A DNA stretch of 64,000 bases, taken from contig DDDG01000026.1 in NCBI GenBank assembly GCA_002336245.1, positions 121,224 to 185,223 of the forward strand. Reading direction: 5' to 3'. The notes beneath the pieces are model-generated. The model made no database searches and was not told the origin of the DNA. It saw only the letters and a list, made by a program, of their open reading frames with translations. This document shows, piece after piece, positions 1 to 7,980 of the stretch (position 1 is its first letter; each line of letters starts with the position of its first letter). Both the position numbers and the translations under genes were made by a program. This DNA is from Flavobacteriales bacterium UBA1986 (GTDB taxonomy: Bacteria; Bacteroidota; Bacteroidia; Flavobacteriales_G; Salibacteraceae).

Positions 1-1653
1 GTCGAATTCAACAACAAACTATTCGGCTCACTTGTAAATGGCCTTCCTGAAGCATTTCAAGAAATCTATCAAAAGCACGAGCAAAACATTCAAAGGAAAG
101 AGGGTGGCTACATTTCCTGGCGCTATCTAAAATCGACCAAAGTCGAGGAAATTGATGCGGCCAATTTTGACTTTGTAAAAGAAGCCATCTCTGAATGTCT
201 CAAGGATGGATTTATGCCTGGCGACGTTTGCCTCTTGGTAAGAAGGAAAAGGGATGCCCGCGAATTGGCCAACCTTCTACTTGAAGAAGGACATCAAGTA
301 GAAACGGAAGAGAGCCTAGCCATCGACCGTTCTGCGAGTGTGCGACTGCTCATTGGCCTGCTTCGACATCTGTGCGAACCAAAAGAAGTTTATCACCAAT
401 CCGAAATTCTACATTGGATTTGCAAGGACCGAAATCAAATGGAGTCCTTCATTGCCTTGAACGACTCACTCAATAAAAAGGAACTGAGTTTCGACGCTCT
501 GCTCGAACGCTTTGATGTTCGACTTCCTAGAAATGAGCTGCTTTCCTATGGTCAACTCATCCGACTGCGACGTTTGGTCGATCTCTTTGGGTTAGACGAT
601 CGTGAAGCAAATCTTCTAGCTTTCCTCGATTTCGCCCAATCATTTGACCAACAGGGGTTCAAGACAATTCAGGAGTTTTTGGAGGAGTTCGAAGAACGTC
701 GATCTAATATGTACATCCAAACCGCAGCGGATCCAAAGGCCTTCCAAATCATGACCATCCACAAAGCCAAAGGACTTGAATTCCCTGCCGTAATTTTACC
801 TTTTTGTCAGTGGGAAAGTCAAGTTCACAATGAATTTCTGTGGATTCCTTTAGTACGTGAAGAGCACAACTTAAAGGAGCTCCTCTTCAGGCTTTCTCTC
901 AAAAACAGCACCTACTTACCCTACTTCGAAGCAGCGAAAGAAGAAGCTCAACTGGATAATCTAAATTTGCTCTATGTGGCGCTTACTCGAGCAGAGGAAC
1001 GCATGTATGTGATGAATCATTCAGGTCAAATTGGAGATTCTGTACACTCCGTTTTAGCTTCCGACGGCGAAACTGCCATCGATGAATTCATTTCCTGCGG
1101 AAAGTATGGAGCACCTGAACCATACAGTTCTAAAATCACTGAACAGAAAGATCATCTCGAAATGACTTCTGCAGAGCCAGGCAATTGGATGGAGGAATTC
1201 ACCTTCGGTCTTCCGGAAATCGATCCCTTCATCGATGATTGGGAAAACAATCCGCGTTCAAAAGGTTCGGCCCTGCATAAGGTACTTGCTCAACTTCGAA
1301 CACTTGAGGAAGCAAAAGAGTTGATTCCCCGACTCTCGAAGCAATTTGCTTGGAATGAAGATCAAATCATGTGGATTAAAGGAGCCTTACGTGCCCTCTC
1401 TTCTGAAGAACGATTGAATGATTTTTTCTCGGCCGACGAAGAAGTGCTCGTTGAACGTGAACTGAGCAACTCAATTGGTGAGAGCATTCGCCCCGACCGA
1501 GTGCTGCTTAAAAATGGAGAAGTTTTCATCCTCGATTTTAAAACCGGAAAAGAGAGCAGCTCCGAATTGAAGCAATTGGAAACCTACAAACAGGTTTTTG
1601 AAGAGATGGGTTACGAAAAGGTAAAAGCTGAGATCTTTCGCTTCGAAGCCTAA
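1..1653 (+). CDS. AddA/RecB-like UvrD-family helicase-nuclease, 3' part
   Basis: The reading frame is open from the first base of the window, so this is the C-terminal ~550 residues of a larger protein. Seen: a helicase motif V/VI region (MTIHKAKGLEFP, then NLLYVALTRAEERMYV), a GSALHKVLAQL segment, and near the C-terminus RPDRVLL...ILDFKTGK, the typical PD-(D/E)XK nuclease core (Asp plus D-x-K). This order (UvrD helicase, then RecB-family nuclease) is that of AddA, the helicase-nuclease partner of AddB in double-strand-break resection. An AddB-like gene lies about 20 kb away on the other strand rather than next door. Family assignment is firm; AddA versus another RecB-like enzyme cannot be settled without the N-terminus. 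Confidence 0.85.
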   Translation, partial: VEFNNKLFGSLVNGLPEAFQEIYQKHEQNIQRKEGGYISWRYLKSTKVEEIDAANFDFVKEAISECLKDGFMPGDVCLLVRRKRDARELANLLLEEGHQVETEESLAIDRSASVRLLIGLLRHLCEPKEVYHQSEILHWICKDRNQMESFIALNDSLNKKELSFDALLERFDVRLPRNELLSYGQLIRLRRLVDLFGLDDREANLLAFLDFAQSFDQQGFKTIQEFLEEFEERRSNMYIQTAADPKAFQIMTIHKAKGLEFPAVILPFCQWESQVHNEFLWIPLVREEHNLKELLFRLSLKNSTYLPYFEAAKEEAQLDNLNLLYVALTRAEERMYVMNHSGQIGDSVHSVLASDGETAIDEFISCGKYGAPEPYSSKITEQKDHLEMTSAEPGNWMEEFTFGLPEIDPFIDDWENNPRSKGSALHKVLAQLRTLEEAKELIPRLSKQFAWNEDQIMWIKGALRALSSEERLNDFFSADEEVLVERELSNSIGESIRPDRVLLKNGEVFILDFKTGKESSSELKQLETYKQVFEEMGYEKVKAEIFRFEA

Positions 1654-1693
1654 AGCGCAGGGCCTTAGCTGTTAGAAACTTCCCGCTTTCATC

Positions 1694-1724
1694 TTGTTTT
1701 TAGACGGCCTAGAACTTACATTTG
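1694..1724 (+). promoter_or_regulatory. Bacteroidota promoter of the outer-membrane-like gene
   Basis: TTG at 1694-1696 (-33 region) and TACATTTG at 1717-1724 (-7, consensus TAnnTTTG) are separated by 20 bases. A TTG codon at 1722 that would extend the downstream frame lies inside the -7 box, which argues for an ATG start further down. Confidence 0.6.
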
Positions 1725-1748
1725 TTTCATACACCATTCAGAATGATT

Positions 1749-2198
1749 ATGAAAGCAAGAATTACTTCCCTCCTATTTGTGGCAATGCTGTTCTCCACGA
1801 TTGCATTTGCACAACCCAAGAATGTTGCTCGTCTAGGACTTTTTAGTTTCACGCAAGGTCAGTTTAATGTGAGCTATGAAAGAGTATTAGGCGACAACGC
1901 AAGTGTTGGCCTTTATGCCGGTTATGTGTATAAAGGTTTGGGCGCCGCTTTCGACCGAGTAGTGGATGCTGTTGAACTCAGCGGAAACATCGCGAACAAC
2001 TCAAATGCTCCAGTTCAATTGGGTTTTGATGACCTACTTGGCCCTCTTGGCGAAATAGAAGGAAATATACCAGGCATTCCAGAAGCACTATTGAGGGCTG
2101 AGACTAGTGCTACTTCCACATCGGCCACATTTGAGATGAAGCATGTGGTTGCCATTTTACCAATTCGCTTCGGCTTGTCTATTGGATACGCATTCTAA
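1749..2198 (+). CDS. Small outer-membrane-like secreted protein
   Basis: A 149-residue protein with a clear signal peptide (hydrophobic LLFVAMLFSTIAFA, cleavage before Q). Mature part carries alternating aromatic/glycine stretches (FNVSYERVL, SVGLYAGYVYKGL) and ends IRFGLSIGYAF, with a terminal Phe as in outer-membrane beta-barrel proteins. Only a few strands are evident at the two ends, with a Leu/Pro/Gly-rich middle, so it is short for a full barrel. ATG codons occur at 1743 and 1749; the second begins a normal n-region (MKARITS). Its own promoter precedes it and a strong terminator follows, so it is a single-gene unit. I do not recognise a named family; function unknown. Confidence 0.65.
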   Translation: MKARITSLLFVAMLFSTIAFAQPKNVARLGLFSFTQGQFNVSYERVLGDNASVGLYAGYVYKGLGAAFDRVVDAVELSGNIANNSNAPVQLGFDDLLGPLGEIEGNIPGIPEALLRAETSATSTSATFEMKHVVAILPIRFGLSIGYAF

Positions 2199-2219
2199 GA
2201 AATTTAACTCTTAAAACCC

Positions 2220-2252
2220 ACCCCTTTTCTCCCTGAGGAAAGGGGTTTTTTT
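2220..2252 (+). terminator. Rho-independent terminator
   Basis: Stem ACCCCTTT (2220-2227) with AAAGGGGT (2239-2246), loop of 11, followed by a run of seven T. It sits directly behind the outer-membrane-like gene. Confidence 0.8.
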
Positions 2253-2257
2253 GGCTT

Positions 2258-2701
2258 ATGAAATTGGAATACAAGCTCAAGGATTTTCAAGAACTCAGTG
2301 TAGATGAACTCTATGCACTTCTCAAATTGCGCCAGGACGTCTTTCACTTAGAGCAAGACTGCCTTTATCCCGATTTGGACGATTTAGACCAAACATCTAA
2401 GCACCTACTTCAATTTGACGGTGAGGAGCTCATTGGTTATGGCCGCATACTTTGGAGTGTGGAACAAAATCTTCCCGCTTTGGGCAGAATTGTGATTGCC
2501 CCAAGTCACCGCGGAAAATCTCTCGGACGAGAATTGATCGATGTTCTAAACAAACTCTGTGAAGAATTGCATCCGGGCAAGAAGATCTACATCATGGCCC
2601 AAGAACACCTAAAGGCACTCTACGAAGAAAAAGGCTACGTCGCTTTTGGTGAATCCTTTCTAGAAGACGACATTCCACACATTCATATGCTGCGCGGCTG
2701 A
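2258..2701 (+). CDS. ElaA-type GNAT N-acetyltransferase
   Basis: The 147-residue protein matches the ElaA branch of GNAT acetyltransferases: LRQDVFHLEQDCLYPDLDDLD at residues ~25-45 is the family signature, followed by GRIVIAPSHRGKSLGRELI, the acetyl-CoA-binding motif A (R-x-x-G-x-G/S). The substrate of ElaA proteins is not established. The stop overlaps the start of the next gene by one base (TGATG), so the two are probably co-translated. No promoter box was evident between the terminator and this start. Confidence 0.85.
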   Translation: MKLEYKLKDFQELSVDELYALLKLRQDVFHLEQDCLYPDLDDLDQTSKHLLQFDGEELIGYGRILWSVEQNLPALGRIVIAPSHRGKSLGRELIDVLNKLCEELHPGKKIYIMAQEHLKALYEEKGYVAFGESFLEDDIPHIHMLRG

Positions 2702-3036
2702 TGGAAGCATTTCTAGATTCTTTGAATTCTGAACAAGAAGAAATCTATGAAGCTTTGAAAGCGCTCATTTTAGACCAAGATTCTGCCATTGTGGAACGAA
2801 GCTCGTACGGGATTCCATTCTACTTCAGAAAAAAGCGATTGTTTTACATCAATCTTGAAAAAGCAAAGAAGCAGATGTACCTCGGCTTTTGTATGGGAGC
2901 TAAGCTCGATCCTGAAAACTTCTTTCTTGAAGGTGATGGGACGAGCATTCGTAAGAAATCCGTCCAGAACTTATCAGCTGCAAAAGATCCTGACTTAAAA
3001 GCCTTAGTAATCGCCGCCATTGAGCTCGATGTTTAA
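2701..3036 (+). CDS. DUF1801 family protein
   Basis: 111 residues with the DUF1801 pattern: an N-terminal helix (LNSEQEEIYEALKALI), ERSSYGIPFYFRKKRLFYINLEKAKKQMYLGFCMGA, and a C-terminal KSVQNLSAAKDPDLKALVIAAI. DUF1801 proteins are small alpha/beta proteins distantly related to frataxin-like folds; no enzyme role is established. Translationally coupled to the acetyltransferase upstream. Its TAA stop (3034-3036) interlocks with the TAA stop of the convergent 85-aa gene in a shared TTAA. Confidence 0.8.
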   Translation: MEAFLDSLNSEQEEIYEALKALILDQDSAIVERSSYGIPFYFRKKRLFYINLEKAKKQMYLGFCMGAKLDPENFFLEGDGTSIRKKSVQNLSAAKDPDLKALVIAAIELDV

Positions 3037-3290
3037 ATTCTTCGAAGACTCTCGCAGCGCGCTTCGACTTCTACGTATTCTGAAGATTTAATCGAAATCA
3101 CATTGCGTTCATCGATTAAATCTTGCAATAAATTCCGCTCAGGCATGGTGGTGGCTTCAATGGAAATGAGGCTGTATGCGGTACTCCCGATCAGACTGAT
3201 TTCCTCCATCTTAGATGCTGATAAAATTTTGAAAAACGAACGGCCATTTGTGTACCTTCTGAAGAGTGGAAATGCGTAATTATGTGCCAT
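3033..3290 (-). CDS. Small conserved Bacteroidota protein (85 aa)
   Basis: Begins MAHNYAFPLFRRYTNGRSFF and continues through an EEISLIGS...IEATTMPERNLLQDLI segment. The FPLFRRY-n-NGRSFFKI opening and the later P-(D/E)-R-N-L/F-x-x-D-L segment resemble an uncharacterised small family I associate with Bacteroidota, from memory only. Its ATG (3290-3288) shares the CATG palindrome with the ATG of rdgB, and its stop interlocks with the upstream plus-strand gene, so it fills the space between two genes exactly. A longer frame reaching 3344 would run into rdgB and is not favoured. Function unknown. Confidence 0.6.
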   Translation of the reverse strand: MAHNYAFPLFRRYTNGRSFFKILSASKMEEISLIGSTAYSLISIEATTMPERNLLQDLIDERNVISIKSSEYVEVEARCESLRRI

Positions 3291-3867
3291 GGAATTGGTC
3301 TTTGTAAGCGGCAACAAACATAAGCTTGAAGAAGCACGTCTCATCTTACCTGAGATAAAAATCGTGAGCCTTGATGAGCTTGGATTTCACGAAGAAATTC
3401 AGGAGACCGCAACAACTTTAGAAGGAAATGCACTCATTAAAGCTAGGTGCATCTTTGAGCGCTACGGTCTAAATTGCTTTTCCGACGACACTGGTCTGGA
3501 AATCGATGCCCTAAAAGGAGCGCCAGGAGTTTATTCTGCACGTTTTGCTGGACCGAATGCGAGCTTCAAGGAAAACGTTGAAAAAGTTCTTGAGGAAATG
3601 GGCTCAGCAGAAAACCGATCCGCACGCTTTCGCACTTCAGTTGCCCTCATTCTAAACGGACAAGAACAAGCATTTGAAGGGGCCGTAGAAGGATCCATTA
3701 CGCGTCAAGAATATGGACAAGAAGGATTTGGTTACGATTCTATTTTCAAACCGATCGGCGATTCTAGAACCTTTGCTCAGATGAACTTGAGCGATAAAAA
3801 CACTTTCAGTCATAGAGCGCGTGCGATGCAGAAATTGCGCGACTTCCTAATGGCGGTTGAGCAATAG
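3289..3867 (+). CDS. rdgB: dITP/XTP (non-canonical purine NTP) pyrophosphatase
   Basis: 192 residues of the Ham1/RdgB family: start MELVFVSGNKHKLEEARLIL, the conserved S-x-N-x-x-K nucleotide-binding motif; FSDDTGLEIDALKGAPGVYSARF around residues 64-84 with the catalytic Asp pair; and C-terminal EGFGYDSIF plus FAQMNLSDKNTFSHRARA. It hydrolyses dITP, XTP and ITP to monophosphates, keeping deaminated purines out of DNA. Full length for the family. Its last 21 bases overlap the end of the convergent ddl gene. Confidence 0.95.
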   Translation: MELVFVSGNKHKLEEARLILPEIKIVSLDELGFHEEIQETATTLEGNALIKARCIFERYGLNCFSDDTGLEIDALKGAPGVYSARFAGPNASFKENVEKVLEEMGSAENRSARFRTSVALILNGQEQAFEGAVEGSITRQEYGQEGFGYDSIFKPIGDSRTFAQMNLSDKNTFSHRARAMQKLRDFLMAVEQ

Positions 3868-4887
3868 TTCAACCTCTTCACTGAAAAACTCTTCTAAAGT
3901 ATAGCCCGCGTATACTGCCATTTGCGGCACCAAACTCGCCGATGACAATCCGGGAGTCGTATTGACTTCAATCAGGAAAATCCCTTTCTCGTTTAAAATG
4001 TAATCGGCCCGCACGATGCCCTGGCAATCGAGCCAAGTATAAATCTGTTCGGTAAGTCGCATGCAGGCCTCGTAATCTTCTTTTGAGATTCGAGCTGGCG
4101 TAATTTCCTGGGTGCCCTTGTGATGATACTTTGCCTCATAGTCGAAAAACTCCTTTTCAACTACAATTTCTGTAACGGCCAAAGCTTTCGGTTTTCCGTC
4201 ACGCTCAACTACTCCACAAGTTATTTCCGTTCCAGGTAAAAACTCTTCGATGATGACCAAATCGTCCTCTATGAATGCGTGATCGATGGCCGCCTTCAAT
4301 TCCGGGGCATCATTTACCCGGCTGATTCCTAGACTTGAACCACTCGCATTCGGTTTTACAAAACACGGAAGTCCAACACGTTCAAGAATTTTCTCTTCCG
4401 AATAGGTTTCGTCAGATTTTAGCAGATAGGAATTGGCACTTTTTACTCCAAAATGACGCAGCAAGCGATTGCAAGCACCTTTGTTGAATGTAATCGAAGA
4501 GGCGTAAACGCCGCAATTGTTGTAGGGAATCTTCAGCAAATCAAAGTATCCCTGCAGTATACCATTCTCGCCAGGCGTACCGTGAATGGTATTGAAAACG
4601 CCATCAAAATTCAGCTTTCCATCTTTTGTTGACGCGCTGAAATCATTCTTGTCGATGGGAAGAGTTTGGTCTTCGTGAAGAAGCGACCATTGGTTTTCGT
4701 CGATCCAAACTTTAAAAATGTTGTAGTCGCTCCCTTTAAGGGATTGAATGACCACATCTGCACTTTGTCCAGAGATCACCTTCTCATTGGAGAAGCCACC
4801 GCAGACAACTGCAAGGTTCTTTTTTTCTTTCACGCGATAAATCTTATTGAAAAGTACATCAATGCCAAGATTCACCTTCGTTTTCAT
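3847..4887 (-). CDS. ddl: D-alanine--D-alanine ligase
   Basis: ATP-grasp ligase making D-Ala-D-Ala for peptidoglycan in the cytoplasm. Visible: N-terminal NLAVVCGGFSNEKVISGQSA, FNTIHGTPGENGILQGYFDLL, PCFVKPNASGSSLGISRV, the metal/ATP site region GIVRADYILNEKGIFLIEVNTTPGLSSASLVPQ. The frame gives 346 residues from ATG 4887, but the family normally starts about three residues before NLAVV. An in-frame GTG at 4833 gives 328 residues, a more usual length, and may be the true start. Divergent from the PASTA-protein gene and convergent (21-base overlap) with rdgB. Confidence 0.93.
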   Translation of the reverse strand: MKTKVNLGIDVLFNKIYRVKEKKNLAVVCGGFSNEKVISGQSADVVIQSLKGSDYNIFKVWIDENQWSLLHEDQTLPIDKNDFSASTKDGKLNFDGVFNTIHGTPGENGILQGYFDLLKIPYNNCGVYASSITFNKGACNRLLRHFGVKSANSYLLKSDETYSEEKILERVGLPCFVKPNASGSSLGISRVNDAPELKAAIDHAFIEDDLVIIEEFLPGTEITCGVVERDGKPKALAVTEIVVEKEFFDYEAKYHHKGTQEITPARISKEDYEACMRLTEQIYTWLDCQGIVRADYILNEKGIFLIEVNTTPGLSSASLVPQMAVYAGYTLEEFFSEEVELLLNRH

Positions 4888-4936
4888 CCGACACTTATCA
4901 AAGCCAGAGTGTGAAAAAACGGGGTGGGCAATTCGT

Positions 4937-4944
4937 TATATTTG
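4937..4944 (+). promoter_or_regulatory. -7 promoter box of the PASTA-T9SS-rluD operon
   Basis: TATATTTG exactly matches TAnnTTTG, 16 bases before the ATG at 4961. No clear TTTG is seen about 20 bases upstream, so the -33 element is weak. Confidence 0.55.
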
Positions 4945-4960
4945 CCGACGTTTTCAGCGC

Positions 4961-5785
4961 ATGAAAGGACTCATTGAATTTATTAAAAGTCGGAGCTTTT
5001 GGATCAGCATGATCCTCTTCGGGATTCTGCTTGGTGTAGGATTCTTCACATTGGTGAATTACTTGCGCAATTACACCTTTCTGAATCAAACGATTTTGGT
5101 TGAAGACTTTCGAGGATACCATCAGTCTGAGCTCAATGGAATTTTCGAAGAGAGTTCATTTCGCTATGAAATTGTGGATTCCCTCTACGACGCCAATGAA
5201 AAAGGAGGCGTAGTCTTGAGTCAGATTCCTGAAGTTGGACGCGAAGTGAAGCAGAACAGAAAGGTTTATTTAACCATCAACGCCAGCTCTGCGCCTAAGA
5301 TTAAAGTTCCAGACCTCCGAGACCGCTCAAAGCGTCAGGCCATTGCCATTTTGGAAACCTATGGGCTACAGTTAGGAAACTTTAGGTATGTGCCGAACAT
5401 TTGCGTGAATTGCGTTCTGGATCTTGAGAGGGACAGCCTCGTATTGGAACCTGGGACCATGATTGAAAAAGGAAGTTTCGTCAATCTCATTCTAGGTGGA
5501 GGCGAAAGTTCGGAACTCATTCCAATACCATTGCTCATCGATCGCGATTGGAACGAAGCGAGCAGGATTCTTAAGATCAATGGCTTGAACCCTGTTGTGA
5601 TTCATGAAGAATACGACAGCGAAGAAGATTCGATGAATGCGCGCATCTACAATCAAATTCCGGCCTTCGATTCATTGGGCATGGTTCATTTGGGCAGTGA
5701 GGTAAAAATATTCTTCACTTCCGACTACAATAAAATCCCTAAAATCAGCGTAGATACTATCCCCGCTGATACCTCCGCCCAATGA
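4961..5785 (+). CDS. PASTA-domain inner-membrane protein
   Basis: 274 residues. A basic N-terminus is followed by one membrane segment (about residues 12-34, ISMILFGILLGVGFFTLV), then three PASTA-like repeats of ~65-70 residues outside: ILVEDFRGYHQSEL..., IKVPDLRDRSKRQAIAIL..., IPIPLLIDRDWNEASRIL.... PASTA domains elsewhere bind muropeptides or act as spacers in cell-wall enzymes and kinases; here there is no kinase domain. The start at 4961 follows a TAnnTTTG box; a longer open frame from 4847 would lie upstream of the promoter. Its TGA overlaps the next ATG (ATGA), so it is coupled to the T9SS gene. Confidence 0.85.
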   Translation: MKGLIEFIKSRSFWISMILFGILLGVGFFTLVNYLRNYTFLNQTILVEDFRGYHQSELNGIFEESSFRYEIVDSLYDANEKGGVVLSQIPEVGREVKQNRKVYLTINASSAPKIKVPDLRDRSKRQAIAILETYGLQLGNFRYVPNICVNCVLDLERDSLVLEPGTMIEKGSFVNLILGGGESSELIPIPLLIDRDWNEASRILKINGLNPVVIHEEYDSEEDSMNARIYNQIPAFDSLGMVHLGSEVKIFFTSDYNKIPKISVDTIPADTSAQ

Positions 5786-7980
5786 GATTCATTTTAGCTC
5801 TCTGCACCACTTTGTGCTTCTTTGGTGCTTCCGCACAAGAAAGCTTGGAATCGCTTTTTTTGGAACGGGCTCTTTTTGACCACAGTCAGCTCTACAAGTC
5901 TTCGTCCGACGATTCTGGAATCATCTATTTGCTCGACACCTTGGAAATGCCCTTTGTTGATGATTTTTCACAAAATCACATGAAGAACGTGCACCTTACC
6001 ACCGACGACAATGCCGTCTTCGACTCAAGTCAGGTCAGCTTTCGGGTAAACGGATTGGCTCCGGACACGCTTAAACTTCGCACAGATACAAGCTACTACT
6101 TCACTTCAGCTACAATGGGAGGACTTGACTCCTTTCCCAACCAAGCCTTAGAAATCGTCTTTTACGACAGCGCCTCCTACACTCCAAGAGATACCATTTA
6201 CCTCTTCCCGAGCTACGAAGACTACTTTCTCACAAGCGACACTTCTCGCGTCCTCCTAGATCCTGACACCACACTATACAATGAGCGCATCAGTTGTTAC
6301 TATGCTCGCCCAGATAATTCCGCGTCTCTGTGGATCAATGAAGGTGGTTTCTTGAACAATTCATTTGGGGTGAACCCTCCGACCATTGGCGTCCTCACCC
6401 TTGATGGTCTCGACCGTTTAGGCAAGCCTTACGATTTTAGTTTTCCTGGAACCTATGGTGAGGCCGACCGAATCACTTCAAAACCCTTGAACCTCGGAAA
6501 AAAGTTCAATGGACAGCCTTTTACCGAGAACGACTCCATCATTCTCAGTTTCTATTACCAGCCCCAAGGCGTAGGCGATAACCCGCAAACAGAAGATTCT
6601 CTCATCCTCGAATTTTACAGAACCCGAACGAACGAATGGGCTCGCGTTTGGGGCATTGAAGGTGATTCGTTGCGAAATTTCAGACTGGTTGAGCTGTGGA
6701 TCAACGACAGCAACTATTTGAAAGAAGGCTTTAGATTCCGTTTTAGAAACTTGGCCACTTTAAGTGGAAGCTTAGATCACTGGAACTTAGACTACATAAG
6801 ACTTGGAGAGAAAATCGTTTTTTCAAAAAACAAGCTCATCGACGTGAGTTTCATTGGAGAATCGCCAAGCTTCATCAAGAATTATACGTCAATGCCTTGG
6901 GCTCATTACCTAAAAGATCCCGAAGCTTTTACCGTCGACAGCGCGAGCATCCCAATCCGGAATTTAGGAACTCAAGCACGGGTATTGCAGTATCAATTCT
7001 CTGTACACAACTACGCTGATACAGCAGACATATATAGCTCGCCCATCTTCCTCGATCCCTCCTTCGATGGAAAAACCGACTTAATTGCAAAAGTTGCCGT
7101 CAACGATTTGACCCCATCCTTCACCTTCCCCGACAATGGAGAAAAACGAGGGAACTTTCTCATCAAGAATAGCCTGGAAGTGAGTCCCGATGTGAATCAA
7201 GACAACGACACCGTCTTTCACGTTCAATCCTTCGACAGCTACTACGCTTACGACGATGGAGTTGCCGAGCGGGCCTACAGCATCAATGGTACTGGAGCCA
7301 TATTGGCCTATCGATTCTTTGCAGAAACTGCCGATACCTTGCGTGGCTTGTTGGTGAACTTTCCAAGAATGTTGAGCAACGAACTCAACCGGAAAATCAA
7401 CATCATGGTTTGGGATGACCTCAGTCTTCCTCCCATCTACGAAAGTGGTCCCGTTTGGGAGGTGAACTATCCCGACCTAAATGACTTTATGCGTTACACC
7501 ATCGATCAAGACGTTGGTGTGAGCGGAGAGTTTTATGTTGGGTGGCAACAACAAGACAGCCGTAAGATTTACATCGGTTGGGACATCAACAACAACGTGC
7601 AAGACAACATCTTCTACAACCGCGATGGTGAATGGAAGAATACAAGTTTTGAAGGAGCCCTTATGATTCGTCCGGATTTTGATCGAGCAGAAATCATTCG
7701 AGCAAGCATCGAAGAAAGCGAATTGGAGGAGTCGAAATCTGATTTCGGCGCGAAACAGTCGAGCATATTCCCCAACCCAACTACTGGCCTACTTCACATA
7801 CAAACTGAACTTCCGTCACACATTATGCTGCATGATCTGCAAGGAAGGTTGATCTTGCAAGACCAAGTAATTGGCGAACTTGAATTAGAGCTCAGTCAAT
7901 ATCCCTCAGGATTGTATTTGCTGAGTATTCAAAACGCTCATGGTCAGCTGGAGCGTCATAAAATTGCCCTAAGAAAATAG
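5782..7980 (+). CDS. T9SS type A sorting-domain protein
   Basis: 732 residues with a signal peptide (MRFILALCTTLCFFGASA/Q) and a C-terminal sorting domain: IFPNPTTGLLHIQ, LHDLQGRLI, YPSGLYLLSI, ending HKIALRK. It should be exported by Sec and then across the outer membrane by T9SS. The body is Asp/Ser/Tyr-rich beta-type sequence with no catalytic motif I recognise. It starts inside the stop of the PASTA gene and ends directly before the rluD start, so a secreted protein sits inside a housekeeping operon. Function unknown. Confidence 0.85.
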   Translation: MRFILALCTTLCFFGASAQESLESLFLERALFDHSQLYKSSSDDSGIIYLLDTLEMPFVDDFSQNHMKNVHLTTDDNAVFDSSQVSFRVNGLAPDTLKLRTDTSYYFTSATMGGLDSFPNQALEIVFYDSASYTPRDTIYLFPSYEDYFLTSDTSRVLLDPDTTLYNERISCYYARPDNSASLWINEGGFLNNSFGVNPPTIGVLTLDGLDRLGKPYDFSFPGTYGEADRITSKPLNLGKKFNGQPFTENDSIILSFYYQPQGVGDNPQTEDSLILEFYRTRTNEWARVWGIEGDSLRNFRLVELWINDSNYLKEGFRFRFRNLATLSGSLDHWNLDYIRLGEKIVFSKNKLIDVSFIGESPSFIKNYTSMPWAHYLKDPEAFTVDSASIPIRNLGTQARVLQYQFSVHNYADTADIYSSPIFLDPSFDGKTDLIAKVAVNDLTPSFTFPDNGEKRGNFLIKNSLEVSPDVNQDNDTVFHVQSFDSYYAYDDGVAERAYSINGTGAILAYRFFAETADTLRGLLVNFPRMLSNELNRKINIMVWDDLSLPPIYESGPVWEVNYPDLNDFMRYTIDQDVGVSGEFYVGWQQQDSRKIYIGWDINNNVQDNIFYNRDGEWKNTSFEGALMIRPDFDRAEIIRASIEESELEESKSDFGAKQSSIFPNPTTGLLHIQTELPSHIMLHDLQGRLILQDQVIGELELELSQYPSGLYLLSIQNAHGQLERHKIALRK

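Noticed and set aside
1722..1748. TTG start at 1722 for the outer-membrane-like protein
   Set aside because: The codon is inside the TACATTTG -7 box and would place coding sequence before the transcript start.
3291..3344. Extension of the 85-aa minus-strand gene to 3344
   Set aside because: It would lie within the first codons of rdgB and adds residues without coding character; the MAHNY start fits better.
4847..4960. N-terminal extension of the PASTA protein from 4847
   Set aside because: It overlaps the ddl start on the other strand and lies upstream of the promoter box; the extra residues are unlike a membrane-anchor N-terminus.
5359..5580. Minus-strand frame inside the PASTA gene
   Set aside because: Low-complexity Arg/Ser-rich translation opposite a well-supported gene.
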